Assembly: GCA_963575745.1 (NCBI GenBank)
Contig: CAUYUJ010000677.1
Coordinates: forward strand, 46,738-110,737
Source: Prorocentrum cordatum
Taxonomy: Eukaryota > Sar > Dinophyceae > Prorocentrales > Prorocentraceae
DNA: 64,000 nucleotides
Direction of reading: 5' to 3'
Shown: one piece after another, positions 33,722-44,412 of the stretch
Layout of the letters: each line of letters opens with the position of its first letter
Numbering within the stretch: the stretch's first letter is position 1
The notes under the pieces: model-generated
What the model was told of the DNA's origin: nothing
Seen by the model: the letters and a program-made list of their open reading frames with translations, nothing else
Databases searched by the model: none
Made by a program: the position numbers and the translations under genes

Positions 33722-33722
33722 A
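33679..33722. repeat. (TA)n tract
   Basis: Uninterrupted TATATA followed by TTATTATATATT. Confidence 0.95.
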
Positions 33723-34721
33723 TATATTTGACCATTTGGGAGTATTGGTTGAGTATTTTGTATTTTTCGTCGAAAATCTCCCTGTTGGGGGACACGCCCG
33801 ACTTAAGAGAAGTCGCTTCTGTCCCTGGGAAGGCTCAGGATCGGTGGCTCACGGCTGGGGTCCTGAGGGAGGGGGTCCCAAGGGGGAGGTGCCTCCAGCA
33901 GTGCAAATCCACTCTCGGATCCCTCCTGTCCGTAGGACCCCACCCCTCAGGACACCAGCTGCGAGCCACCGGTCGGAGGCTTCGCAGAAGGCCAGAGGCC
34001 CTCCGAGCCATCCGAGGAGGCCCGCCGCAGCCCGCCCCCTCGCACTTCCCCCCCCCCGCAGCTCGCCACCGAGTTCGGGGAAGGTGCCGAAGGAGAGCAA
34101 GAGCTGCATGGCCATACACAACTTCTCGGCCACGCGCCGAGGGGATATGGGGGAGGGGGGAGGCTTCTCAGAAGCACCCCTGCTTCTGAGGAAGGTGCGG
34201 ACCTCATCAGTAGGATGTAAGGCCGGCGCCTTCCAGGTGTGGGTGGTTGGTGGCGGTGGGCAGGTGGCTTCCCTCCGCAGTTCGGGGAGGTGGCTGGTCT
34301 CAGGGGCAACGATCGGCTCTCGGGGAATACGTATTCAACGCCGATGCGAGCGAGCCTGATAGCCCAACCCTCTCAGGAGCGTTCGGTTTCGCTATCGGGG
34401 GCCTATCTCTAAGCTGTCGGCGATGTATCGCCGATTCTGGCCCGATGTGTCCCCCCCCCCGCCCGAGCTGGTTCACCCCTATCGTCTGCGGCGCGCACCC
34501 GAGGGTGGTGCGAGGGGCATGGTCTTCGAAGAAGTCGAGGGAGCTTCTAAGAATGCAAGGGCCTTCTCAGAAGCCATTCCGGCTTCTCAATTGGCTTCTT
34601 AAACGCTGGGATGGCTTCTAAGAGGGTTCTTGCCTTCTTTTGAGCTCCCACGCCTGCTTAGAATGCCATCCCCCTAGCGCCACCCCCCCGCGCGCGCCGC
34701 CAACGTCGCCCTCCTCAACAG
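33723..34721. other. Non-coding stretch with dispersed repeat R4
   Basis: No gene is recognised. 34300-34455 (CTGATAGCCCAACCCTCTCA, TTTCGCTATCGGGGGCCTA, ATGTATCGCCGATTCTGG) has a relative at 44735-44905. GCTTCTCAGAAGC and CCTTCTCAGAAG palindromes are scattered at 34150-34580. Confidence 0.55.
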
Positions 34722-34800
34722 AGGAGGAGGAGGAGGAGGAGGAGGAGGAGGAGGAGGAGGAGGAGGAGGAGGAGGAGGAGGAGGAGGAGGAGGAGGAGGA
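34722..34800 (+). repeat. (GGA)n microsatellite
   Basis: 26 almost perfect GGA triplets. Confidence 0.97.
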
Positions 34801-34844
34801 CAGCGTTCAAAGTGAGTCTCTGGCGACGAGGCGTGTCGGACCAG

Positions 34845-35160
34845 GCCTTCGCGCTTCGCGGCTTCGGTGGTGATCTGGCGTGCGATGATTCTCACATGCG
34901 ATGTTTGTCTTCTTGCATCATCTCCTGCTTTTGCCGCATTCGCTCCTTATGCTTCTCGTCGTGGCAGGCCCCCCTATCGTTGCCCCCCTCCCATTCCTGG
35001 TAAGCGCCTTCTCCGTGCGCCCCCGCCGCCTCCGTGCTTTGCGGCTTCTGATGGTGATCTGGCGTGCGATGCTTCTCATATGCGTTTGTCTTCTTGCATT
35101 GTGTCCTGCTTTTTCTGCATCCGTTTCTACGGTTTCTCCTCGCGGCAGGCCCTTAGGCAT
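34845..35160 (+). repeat. Tandem duplication with 182-bp period
   Basis: TGGTGATCTGGCGTGCGATG occurs at about 34868 and again at about 35050. The following parts (TTTGTCTTCTTGCAT, TCCTGCTTTT, GGCAGGCCC) repeat in the same order with about 15-20% divergence. Confidence 0.85.
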
Positions 35161-36509
35161 GACGCAGCGCAAGCCAGGACAGCATTTCTTTTTCGGAGTC
35201 TCCAGTGCCGCACGCCGTGCGCCTTTGTGAAGAGCATGCTCGACGTGTCTTGAGGCCGGTCGAACGAATCGTCTGAGGAAGGCTGGCAGGAAGAGGCGCA
35301 AAGAGGATAGTATAGGCATCATCGATAACGTGGATCGTATGGATTGTATGGGTAATTTGGAAGACGTATGGTTCAGAACCAACGATTGCGGACTCCAGGG
35401 AAGTGTGGGGGAGGAGGGATGAACAACGATGGAACCATTCGCGGCTGGCTCGCGCCGCGTCGACGCGGCGGTGACACCAGCGCGCAGGTTCAAGGTTGCT
35501 TCAGGAGCCCCTCCTCCTTCTCCTCCTCCTCCTCCTTCTCCTCCTTCTCCGGACTGGCGACCGCGACCGCGACAGGGGCCTCCGTTGTGCAGGGTGGTCA
35601 GCGAGCTTAGAAGAGGGCAGGGTCAGGAGGGAGCGAGCAGACGTAAGGCGGAAAGGGAGTGTGAAATTACCATCGATGTCAGGCCGTGCTGAGTCGCTCT
35701 GCGGGCAGCAGGAAGAGAATTCCTATCTGGACTTGATGTTCTCTTGTATGCTTCGGTGCAGCTTGGCAGGCAGCTCCTTGACCTCGGAGGTTTCATCGTG
35801 TGGCGCCATGGGTGCGGGTGAGAGACGAATTTGCGTTCCCTTTCATGGTGGATGTTGGAGGACGGGCGCGCGCAGGGGATACCTCCTACTGAGACGCTAC
35901 GTCGGTCTCACGCCTGTTGTGGTTTCCTCTGCGGTGCATCGCTGGTGGATCATCGTTTTTCATCGCCCCAGTAGGTCATGCACCTTGGCGGATCATGTTC
36001 TCGTTTCTGGCACTTCCGGTCACGGGTCTGTATGGATCAACCGCTTACGCTGCTGGCGAAGAGCAGACACGAACTGAACATAACAACATGTGGGCGCTCT
36101 CCTGGTCCTCGTGCCCGCGACGTTTTCCAGGCACGGGTGGTCGGAAACCGCTTGCAGAGGAGCGGTTCCCGACGATGTGCACCACCACCACCACCACATC
36201 CATTCCTCCTTCCCCCCTCTGCCCTCCTGTTCCTCTCTTCTTCTCTTGGGGAGGGGAGGGGGTGCGGGAGGTGGTGTTTTTTGTTGGATGGGCCTTGTAA
36301 GGGGGCATGTCGAAATTTCTTTGGGGGCTTCTTGGGAGGAAGAGGAGGATGATGATGATGAGGAGGAGGAGGAGGAGGACCAGTGTACACCCAAGACTCA
36401 TCAACGATGTTGGAATAATATTTTCCTCCAAGCTCCCTATTCACATGCCCCTATGAGGATGCATTTCCACAAGGAGTTGCCTCGTAGGGAGACAACCGTT
36501 TGAATACCA
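35161..36509. other. Non-coding stretch, no gene seen
   Basis: Contains only short microsatellites: TCC at about 35516-35553, CAC at about 36180-36200, and GAG/GAT at about 36340-36378. No recognisable protein segment or RNA gene. Confidence 0.5.
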
Positions 36510-37112
36510 TGAGGCGTGCCAAAACACTGTTCTCGGGACTCCAACGGCATGAATCAATCTGTTTGTTGCGCTTTGACGTTCCGGAATCGCGCCAGAACGC
36601 CAGAACGCGATTCCTGGGACTTCAGCACCGCGAATGAAGGTAATTGTTGCGCTCTCGCAGTCCTGAGTCCTTCCAAGGCGCAATTTGTGGGACGTTGACC
36701 ATGGGAATCCGTGAAGCTGTTGCAACTGTTTAATGCGAGTGTGCGCAGCTCTACGGCGAGAGCCACATTTTGAAAAGGAACCGTCCTCAATCCGTGAACC
36801 TCGTGATTATAACGAAAACGAATGTGCGCGGCGCTAAGGTGATAGCCACATTTTGGAAGCCACCCGCCCTCAATCCGTGACACCCTTGCATTTTTTAACG
36901 AATGCGTGCGGCGCTAATTTCGAGAGCCACGTTCTGAACAACAAACGCCTTCAGTGCGTGAAACTCGTGCGAAACTTTGAAACGAACGCGCGGGGCGCTA
37001 AGGCGAGAGCCACATGTTGAAAACCACCCGCCCTCAATGCGTAAAACTCTTGCAGATTCATGAAACGAATGTCTGTGAAATTGCTGCCAATGTTTCAGCT
37101 TCAGGGTCATGC
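36510..37112 (+). repeat. 82-bp satellite, degenerate
   Basis: The motif GGCGCTAAGGCGAGAGCCACATTTTGAA...CACCCGCCCTCAAT...GTGAAACTC recurs with GAGCCAC at 36761, about 36842, 36924 and 37007, i.e. every 81-83 bp. More diverged copies extend upstream to about 36510. Confidence 0.88.
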
Positions 37113-37200
37113 GTGGTGAGGAGGTCTCAGGCGTAACGCCCGCCCGCCCTTTCGACCGGCCTCGGGGTGCGAGAGGGAGCAGTTATTCGTAAGGAAAAGA

Positions 37201-37622
37201 ACAGGAGGAGGAGGAGGAGGAGGAGGAGGAGGAGGAGGATGGGAGGATGATGAGGAGGAGGACGAGAGGGAGGTGAGGAGGAGGAAGGAGGAGGAGGTGC
37301 GGGAGAGAGGAGGAGGAGTAAGGGAGGAGGAGGAGGAGGAGGAGGAGGAGGAGGAAGGAGGAGGAGGAGGAGGAGGAGGAGGATGAGGGAGGAGGAGGAG
37401 GAGGAGGAGAGGAGAGGAAGAGGAGGAGAGGAGGAGGAGAGGAGGAGGAGGATGAGGAGGGAGGGGAAGGAGGAGGAGGAGGAGGAGGATGAGGAGGAGG
37501 AGGAGGAGGGAGGAGGAGGAGGAGGGAGGAGGAGGAGGAGGGAGGGAGGGTGAGGAGGAGGGAGGAGGAGGAGGAGGAGGAGGAGGGGAGGAGGAGGAGG
37601 AGGAGGAGGAGGAGGAGGGAAG
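37201..37622 (+). repeat. Imperfect (GGA)n microsatellite, 420 bp
   Basis: GGA/GAG with GAT and AGG interruptions. Confidence 0.96.
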
Positions 37623-38094
37623 TGGTGCAGCCGAGGGCAGAACAGCATGGCGCGGGCGATGGCCGCAGGCGCAGGGCCTCCCTGTTGTGGAGCCTGGTCA
37701 TGCGTGGCAGCAGGCACGGCTCCCAGGTGCGCCGGGGAGAACTGCACGGAGTCCGACTTGGACGTGTGCTGCAAGGCGCCCGCATGGACGCTTTCGGTAG
37801 CGAATTCTGGGAGCCTTGTCTTGGCATCGCTCGGACGTGTGCATTTTTCCTTCGGCGAGGGCCATCGAGTTGCATCCTTGATCAGATGGCGAACAAAACA
37901 CGCACGAAGCCGAAACAAGCACAGGGAATGGAGGTCCGAGCGATGGCGAGTTGTACACCGTCTAGCGTCGAGTAGCGTCTGGCAATCAATGAGACAGCGC
38001 CGATTTAGCGTCGACTGGCGTCGATTTAGCGTCGACCACCGTAGATTACCGTCGACCAACAAGCTGGATGGTATGGGGAGGCTCCCATGAGTTG
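37623..38094. other. Non-coding stretch, no gene seen
   Basis: A short array of GCGTCGA(T/C)(T/C)-type motifs lies at about 37968-38060 (GTCGATTTAGCGTCGACCAC). Confidence 0.5.
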
Positions 38095-38270
38095 CCACCG
38101 AAGACGCTTGTCTATCGAAGACGCCTACGGCGAATCACCGCCGCCCCCTGCCTTTTTGGAAGCGCCTATGTTGCCGAACGTTGAGGCCAGACCTGCCAAG
38201 CTATCGGACCATGTGTTCCCCGAATCGGTTTGGAAAGCCTTCGGGGAACACGTGGGCATCTTGCAGTCAT
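38095..38270 (+). repeat. Dispersed repeat R5, copy 1
   Basis: ATCGAAGACGCCTACGGCGA, CCGCCCCCTGCCTTTTTGGA and GCTATCGGACCATGTGTTCC also occur at 39772-39925 (direct) and 46808-46935 (reverse complement, more diverged). In all three cases it borders a CTTGGGGCC-type array. Confidence 0.85.
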
Positions 38271-39629
38271 CTTGGCCTCTGAGGCCACCTTGACCCCTTC
38301 GGCCTTCTCGAGGACGTCCTTGGAGGGCTCTACGGCCGTCTTGGAGGCCATCTTGAGCGTCTTGGAGCACTCTTGGGCCCGTCCAGGGGTTCCTCTTGGG
38401 GCCGTGTCTTGGGCCTCTTGGGCGTCTTGGGGCACTTGGGTCGTCTCGGGCCGTCGGAAGCCTGAAAAAACGGAAAAAAGCAAATGCCACAATCCTTCGA
38501 AAACCAATAGGGAAATCAATGATTTTGGCTTTTTCGGGCGTTCCTGGAGGCCCTCTTGGAGGCCTCTTGGGCCATCTTAGGGCCATCTTAGGGCCATGTT
38601 CGGCCGTCTTGGTGGGCTCCTGGTCCGTCTGACGCCGTCGGAAGCCGTTTGGGGGGCCTCTATGGGCCGACTTGGGCCCTCTTGGAATGCTCCAGGGCCG
38701 TCTTGGAAACCATCTTGGGCGTCTTAAAGGCCTCCTGTGCCGTCTTGGGGGCCTCTTGGGGCCGTCTTGGGGCCCTCTTGGGCCGTTCTGGGGCCATCTT
38801 GGAGGCCTCTTGGGCGATCTTTCGGCGACCGTTGGGGGCTCTTGGGCCGTCTCGGGCCGTCGGAAGGTCGAAAAGAAGCAAATGTCAAATCCGTCAAAAA
38901 CCTTAGGAACATCAATGTTTTTGGCCTCTTCTGGCCTTCCTGGAGGCCCTCTTGGGGGCCTCTTGGGCCGTCTTGGGCCAGCTTCGAGCCAACTTCGGCC
39001 ATCTTGGTGGGTTCCTGGCACGTCTGACGCCGTCGGGAGCCGTCTTGGGGGCCTTTCTGGGCCAACGGGGGACCCTCTTGGGGCGCTTCGGGCCCGTCTT
39101 GGAGGCCATCTTGGCCGTCTTGGAGGCATCTTGGAGGCCATCTTGGGCCATCTTGGCCGTCTTGGAGGCCATCTTGGGCGTCTTGGAGGCCTCTTGGGCC
39201 GTCTTGAGGCCCTCTTGGGGCCTTCTTGGGGGCCTCTTGGGCCGTCATGGGGCCATCTTGGAGGCCTCTTGGGTGCTGTTGGGGCGATGTTGGGGACCTC
39301 TTGGGCCGTCTTGGGCCGTCGGAGAGCTGAAAGAAGAACATGCCAAAATCCTTGAAAAACCTAAGGAAAATCAATGATTTTAACCTATTCGGGCCTTCCT
39401 GGAGGGCGTCTTGGAGGGCTCTTGGGCCGTCTTGGAGGCCTTTTGCGGGCCTTTTGGGCCGTCTTAGACCATCTTGAGGCCATCTTGGGCCGTCTTGGGT
39501 GCATCTTGGAGCCATCTTACCCGTCTTGGAGGCCATCTTGGCCGTCTTGGAGGCATCTTGGAGGCCATCTTGGGCCATCTTGGCCGTCTTGGAGGCCATC
39601 TTGGGCCAAGTTGGGGCAACAAAGGCATT

Positions 39630-39775
39630 GACAGATGGATTTTCGGAAACTTGCGGGTGGCCGGCGGGACGGGCCGAAGCCCACTGGGGAGTTCTTTTAG
39701 AAAAAGAGCCAAAACCAAAACCTGAAACATCCAGCACGCCGTGCACCCCTGTGGCAAGACCACAGGGGGCGGCGG
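39630..39775 (+). repeat. Dispersed repeat R6, copy 1
   Basis: GGGGCAACAAAGGCATTGAC, GGTGGCCGGCGGGACGGGCC, GAGTTCTTTTAGAAAAAGA and CCAGCACGCCGTGCACCCCT match 40222-40395 at about 93%. Both end at GGGGGCGGCGGATC. GGGGTGCACGGCGTGC-like sequence also occurs near 46105. Confidence 0.88.
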
Positions 39776-39925
39776 ATCGAAGACGCCTACGGCGAATCAC
39801 CGCCGCCCCCTGCCTTTTTGGAAACGCCGATGTGGCCGAAAGTTGGACTAGAGCTTGGCCAAGCTATCGGACCATGAGTTCCCCGAGTCGGTTTGGAAAG
39901 CTTTCGGGGAACACATGGGAGAGAA
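39772..39925 (+). repeat. Dispersed repeat R5, copy 2
   Basis: Direct copy of 38095-38270, directly following R6 copy 1. Confidence 0.88.
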
Positions 39926-40221
39926 TGATTATGAACAGGAAGAGGAAGAGGAAGAAATAGAGTAGGAGGATGAGGGTTGTTAGGAGTCTCTTGGGGCACC
40001 CTTGGGGTCTGTTGGGGGCTTCTTGGGGGCCTCTTCGAGGCCTCTTGGAGGCATCTTGGGGGCCTCCTTGGGCCTCTTGGGGGCCTTTGGGGGCTTCCTG
40101 GGGGTCTCTTTGGCCGTCTTAGGGCGTTCCTGGTCCGTCTGACGCCGTCTGGAGCCGTCTTGGGGGCCTCTCTGGGCCGTCTTGGGGCCCTCTTGGGGCG
40201 CTTCAGTCTTGGAGGCCATCT

Positions 40222-40395
40222 TGGGCCAAGTTGGGGCAACAAAGGCATTGACAGACGGATTTTGGGAAAATTACGGGTGGCCGGCGGGACGGGCCGAAGC
40301 CCACTGGGGAGTTCTTTTAGAAAAAGAACCAAAACCAAAACCTGAAACGTCCAGCACGCCGTGCACCCCTGCAAGCAGGGGGCGGCGGATCTTAT
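40222..40395 (+). repeat. Dispersed repeat R6, copy 2
   Basis: Direct copy of 39630-39775, with CAAGCAGGGGGCGG in place of the longer CCACAGGGGGCGG end. Confidence 0.88.
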
Positions 40396-41010
40396 GGCCT
40401 TCGGCCCATCCCGCCACCGTGCCCATGTTTGGGTCAGAGTCCTCGGGGATGTTTCTTGGGGTCCCTTCGTGGCGCTCTCGGGGGCAGTTTTGGGGCCTCG
40501 GGGGCCTCTTGGCGGCCTCTTGGCAGCCTCTTGAGAGCCTCTTGGGGCCTCCCGGGGGCCTCCTGGGGGTCTCTCTTGTCGAAATGTCCATTCGGGTCCC
40601 CTGTCGGGGCTCCCTCTGGCAGCCTTCCTGGGGGCTCCTTGGGCCGTCTTGGGCGCCTCCTGGGCCCTCTTGGGCCGTTTTGGAGCGATCTTGGAGGCCT
40701 CTGGGGCCGTCTTGGGGTGATCTTGGGGGCTTCTTGGGCCGTCTCGAAGCGTCGGGAAGCCAAAACGGCCAGAACGCCAACATCCACCAACAACCTGAGG
40801 AGCATCACTGACTTTTGCCTGTTGAGGTTCTCCTGGGAGGCCTTCTGGAGGCCTCTTCGGGCGTCTTGGGAGCATCTTGGGCCGTCTTGAGGCCATGTTG
40901 GGCGTCTTGGAGCGATCTTCTGGCGACTCCTGGTCCTCTTGGACCGTCTCGGGGACCTCTTGGGGCCCTCTTGGCCCCTCTTCGGGCCCTCCTGGGGCCG
41001 AACAAGCCAC

Positions 41011-41599
41011 GCGAGAAGATGCGACGCGCCCCAGGGGGCACGCGGGAGCCCTAATTAAGAGATTTGGCAATTTTGGGTCCGGGCCTCTCACAGACTCCCC
41101 TGGATTGGGGGCTGAGGCTGAAGGGATTCGGCCCAGGACCTGAGGACTCTGCAGCTCGTGCCTCGAGGGCACGGTGGCGGCTATTTCAGACGATGGAAGC
41201 GTACCGCCAGAGTACCTTCTCGCGTTTGCGCCATTCGGGGGGCTCTCGTCGCCACGGCTGGACTCGCCTTGGAATCCTGGTCAGAGCGCATCCCCTGGTG
41301 CCCGTATCTTCCCGTTTCAGCAATATTGTGTTTGCCCTGTTAACCTGCGCTGTCACTACCTGTGGCGGTGTCCATCATGTCGGAGATGATATGGGCACTG
41401 GCGCAGGCAGATGGGACAGAGCAGTGACGTGTCGAATGGAGTGCAACAGCCAACTCAGTCTTCCTCCTCCCGCGCTTCAACTTTTTAGGATGCAACTCCT
41501 GGCAAGTTAAATTCAGTATCGGCGCTGGTAGGTCCGTGGTCGGAAACTGGCCTAATCTGGCCAGGTCCCGTTGAGACCCATTTAACTCCGCTTGGTCCA
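41011..41599. other. Non-coding stretch with dispersed repeat R1 copy 6
   Basis: R1 occupies about 41236-41310 (CTCTCGTCGCCACGGCTGGA, CTCGCCTTGGAATCCTGGTC, AGAGCGCATCCCCTGG). No gene is seen. Confidence 0.6.
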
Positions 41600-41914
41600 G
41601 TTGGGTCCGGTTTTTGTTCCCCTACGCTTCAATGGCACACTACTCGGGCTTTTAGTAGCCCTCAATCGTTCCCGCGAAGACCTCCCAGGAGATGCCTCCC
41701 GACACTCGCATTGCTGATACAACGACACAAGGGCCTCCTGAGCTTCAAGAGGCAGGTCGAGCATCGCGCGGGGGCGCCACCCATCAACCCCTACGGCCGT
41801 GCCAGCAGGGAAGAAACGACAAACATGCAAATCTTCCACCTCAAGGGGTTCGAGATCCTGGACGTGAGCTCTGCCTTCCCGAGCCTCCCGGAGCCTGCGC
41901 GCGACCAGCCCCAC
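41600..41914 (-). pseudogene. LINE-E: short reverse-transcriptase fragment
   Basis: The minus-strand frame contains FFPAGTAVGVDGWRPRAMLD and LPLEAQEALVSLYQQCE. This is the 'G-x-D-x-W-x-P-R' entry segment found at the start of RT in dinoflagellate LINEs; compare HTGVGVDNWHPRW in LINE-B. Neither the catalytic motifs nor the endonuclease are present. Downstream residues (KSPSSVPLKRRGTK) are no longer RT-like, so this is a truncated relic. Confidence 0.65.
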
Positions 41915-42051
41915 CGACCAGCCCTCGGCCCGTGCCGCACCTCGTGGTGTGGCTGCCGCCGTCCAGGCTCAGGCCGTGCAATTGGCGCCCGCGAGGCCGC
42001 AGGCCGAGGCGCCGGACCCTTTGGGCGCCTCGCAGCACTGCGGGACGCCGA

Positions 42052-42205
42052 TAGGGGGCCAGATGCGAACCCTACCCCTACCCCCCAGGATTTCTGAGGG
42101 GGAGGGTGGGGTTCACTTCGCTCGGGAGCTCCCGAGTGGAGTGAACCCCACCCTCCCCCTCAGAAATCCTGGGGGGTAGGGGTAGGGTTCACATGTGGCC
42201 CCCTA
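42052..42205. repeat. 154-bp near-perfect palindrome (foldback repeat R3)
   Basis: The two 77-bp arms meet at CTCGGGAG/CTCCCGAG (centre 42128/42129). The left arm starts TAGGGGGCCAGATGCGAACC and continues CTACCCCTACCCCCCAGGAT and TTCTGAGGGGGAGGGTGGGG. The right arm is its reverse complement with about 4-5 mismatches. Single-arm relatives lie at 21862-21918 and 47187-47262. No ORF. Confidence 0.95.
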
Positions 42206-42245
42206 GCCGAGAACGGGTCGGGGGTTCTGGAGCACTGCGTAGTTC

Positions 42246-42420
42246 TAGACCTCCCAGATGGGGTCGGAGCAGACGGGTCGGAGGATCGCGCCGCGTCGCC
42301 GAGGCATCGGCGATGCGGGGGGATGTGGAGCCCGACGTTCTGCACGCCGACGGTGCCGATGCATCGCCGACGTCGCCGATGTGGCGCGATCCTCCGACCC
42401 CATCTGCTCGGACCCCGCGG
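42246..42420. repeat. Imperfect inverted repeat around a CGGCGATG cluster
   Basis: GATGGGGTCGGAGCAGACGG, then GTCGGAGGATCGCGCC (from 42258), pairs with GGCGCGATCCTCCGACCCCA, then TCTGCTCGGACCCC (from about 42383). The GATGCGGCGCGATCCTCCGA part recurs at about 51172-51215. Confidence 0.8.
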
Positions 42421-42689
42421 AGGCCTCTAGCACTGAAAAAACATCAGGACGTCGCATGTCTGGGCCTCCCTCGCTCCCGGCCGCGGCATGACCGCGAGAG
42501 GCGCGCCCGCACGGCGCGTCTCCGCCACGGGCGACCTGCAGCCCAAGACCTCCCCGCAGCGACTTTGCCAGCGACAGGCCGATGGGCAGCAAGGGCTCCA
42601 CGGTCGAGTCCGTGGTGGAGGGCCCCTCGTCCGTCTCATTTGCCCTCGCCCCTCTTCTCCTCGCCCTCCTCCTCCCTCTCCTCCTTGCT

Positions 42690-42721
42690 ATCCTCCTCCT
42701 CCTCCTCCTCCTCCTCCTCCT

Positions 42722-42769
<48 letters not shown>

Positions 42770-42895
42770 CCTGCTCCTGCTTCTCCTCCTCCTCCTCCTC
42801 CTCCTCCTCCTCCTCCTCCTCCTCCTCTCCTCCTCCTCCTCCTCCTCCTCCCTCCCCCTCCCCCTCCCCTTCCTCCCCCCTCCACAATTACTCAA
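42690..42895 (+). repeat. (CTC)n microsatellite with (CTGCTC) segment
   Basis: TCC triplets with a hexamer TCCTGC run at about 42724-42780. Confidence 0.96.
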
Positions 42896-43229
42896 TATGA
42901 ATACTACTCTCCCTCTTCCCCTGATGACGGAATGGGAGTAGCCGACCCCCCCCCCCGCGTACTTTTTTTTTACACACAGGTTTCCCCGGAGTTGGGTTTT
43001 CGCCTGCATTTTTTCCAAAATGCTGCTCTCGCTGAGGCGCCGGCCTCATTTTCGGGCCCCGCTCGTTCCGAATCGTGCTCCCGCTGCAGCGTGGGTCTCA
43101 TTTTCGGATCGGTGTTTTGCCTCCGTCGTTCAGGATGGCGTTCTCGCCCCAGCGCGGGCCTCTTTCTCGCGCGCCCATCCGCCCGCCACCACCGCACCGC
43201 GCCCCGCCCCGCCCACCGCCACTTCCACC
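42896..43229. other. Short non-coding stretch
   Basis: CTCATTTTCGGGCCCCGCTC, CTCATTTTCGGATCGGTGTT and GGCGTTCTCGCCCCAGCGCG suggest a degenerate repeat of about 50 bp. No gene. Confidence 0.45.
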
Positions 43230-43352
43230 CACCAACGCACGCACGCACGCACGCACGCGCACCGCCACCACCACCCCACTACCCCACCCACCACCACCAC
43301 GCTACACCGCGTCACACCACATCACACGCGCGCGCACACAGACACACACGCA

Positions 43353-43384
<32 letters not shown>

Positions 43385-43735
43385 CATACACGCACACACA
43401 CACACACGCACACACACACACACACACACGCACACACACACACACCACCACCACCACCGCCACTGCCACCACCGCCATCACGCACGCACGCACCTGGCCC
43501 ACCACCAAACCACCAAGACGCCACACCACGTCACACCACAGCACACGCGCACACACGCACACACACACCACCACCACCACCACCACCACCACCACCACCA
43601 CCACCACCACCCCACCACCACCCACCACCACCCACCACCACCACCACCACCACCACCACCACCACCACCACCACCACCACCACCACCACCACAACCACAA
43701 CCACAACCATAACCACAACCACGCACACACGCACG
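43230..43735 (+). repeat. (CAC)n / (CA)n / (GCAC)n compound microsatellite
   Basis: GCAC tetramers, then ACAC dinucleotides (about 43335-43445), then ACC triplets (about 43560-43695). The poly-His, poly-Thr and poly-Val ORFs are artefacts. Confidence 0.96.
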
Positions 43736-43904
43736 CACGCGCACCACCACCCACTACACACGCGCGCGGAGCCACAGGTCCGCTACGACACGCGTCCGCG
43801 GATAGAGAAAATCAGCGCCATGGTAAGGTATGGGAGGGAGGGGTAGGGCGTCAGATATGACGCGAGCGCACATAGCTTGTCCTCCCCCGCTCCCCCTCTC
43901 CCCC

Positions 43905-44095
43905 TCCTTCTTCTTCTTCTTCTTCTTCTTCTTCACCTCCCCTCCTCCTCCTTCTTCTTCTTCTGCCTCCTCTTCCTCGGCCTCGTCCTCGCTCTCTCCC
44001 TCCTCCCCGTCCTCCTCTGCTCCCTCCTCCGCCTCTCCTCCTGCCTCCTCTCCTCCTCCCTCCTCCTCTCCTCCCTCCTCCTCCTCTTCCTCGAG
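43905..44095 (+). repeat. CTT/CTC pyrimidine tract
   Basis: A TTC run (about 43905-43935) followed by TCC-rich sequence. Confidence 0.93.
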
Positions 44096-44264
44096 AGCGC
44101 CGGCCCGGCGCGCCCCCGCCGGAGGCCCGCGCCACCTGCGCCTCGGCGCGCTGCGGCCCGGGCTTCGCGCCGCGCGGCGGCGCGGCGCAGGCGCGGTGCC
44201 GGAGCGACGCGCGGGGCTCGGATTCCCGCTTGGCAGGAGCGAGGGGAGGGCGTGCACGCGTGCG

Positions 44265-44412
44265 AATCCACGCCGTCTTGGAGGCGTCTCGAAAGGCGTC
44301 TTGGAGGCACCTCGGGGGCCTTCTTGGGGAATCTCGGCCGTTTTGGCGGCGGCTTGGGCAAGGAGAGACGCATGTTGTGGGTGGCTCGTGTGGCCAGCTA
44401 GTTTCAACAGAT
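44265..44412 (+). repeat. Dispersed repeat R7, copy 1
   Basis: GTCTTGGAGGCACCTCGGGG, TTGGGGAATCTCGGCCGTTT, GCATGTTGTGGGTGGCTCGT and GTGGCCAGCTAGTT match the reverse complement of 46128-46265. The inner side is CTTGGAGGCG-like, i.e. the end of a CTTGGGGCC-type array. Confidence 0.88.

Larger units (their letters stand above)
38270..41010 (+). repeat. CTTGGGGCC higher-order satellite
   Basis: A base array of CTTGGGGGCC / CTTGGGCCGT units of 9-13 bp carries a longer module about every 400-450 bp: GGCCGTCGGAAGCC, an A-rich GCAAATGCCA-like stretch, then AAATCAATGATTTTGGC and CCTTCCTGGAGG. A-rich modules lie near 38460, 38870, 39325 and 40750. R5 and R6 segments interrupt it at about 39630-39950 and 40222-40395. 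Every ORF through it is Gly/Leu/Trp or Arg/Pro repeat. Confidence 0.9.

Noticed and set aside
38125-41172. Frames of 330-460 codons rich in Pro/Arg/Lys or Gly/Leu/Trp
   Set aside because: Translation of the CTTGGGGCC satellite; the periodicity follows the DNA repeat, not a protein repeat under selection.
42066-42096. CCCTACCCCTACCCC-like sequence as a telomere repeat
   Set aside because: Expected telomere repeats of this lineage are TTTAGGG-type; here there are only two or three irregular CCCTAC units inside a palindromic repeat.
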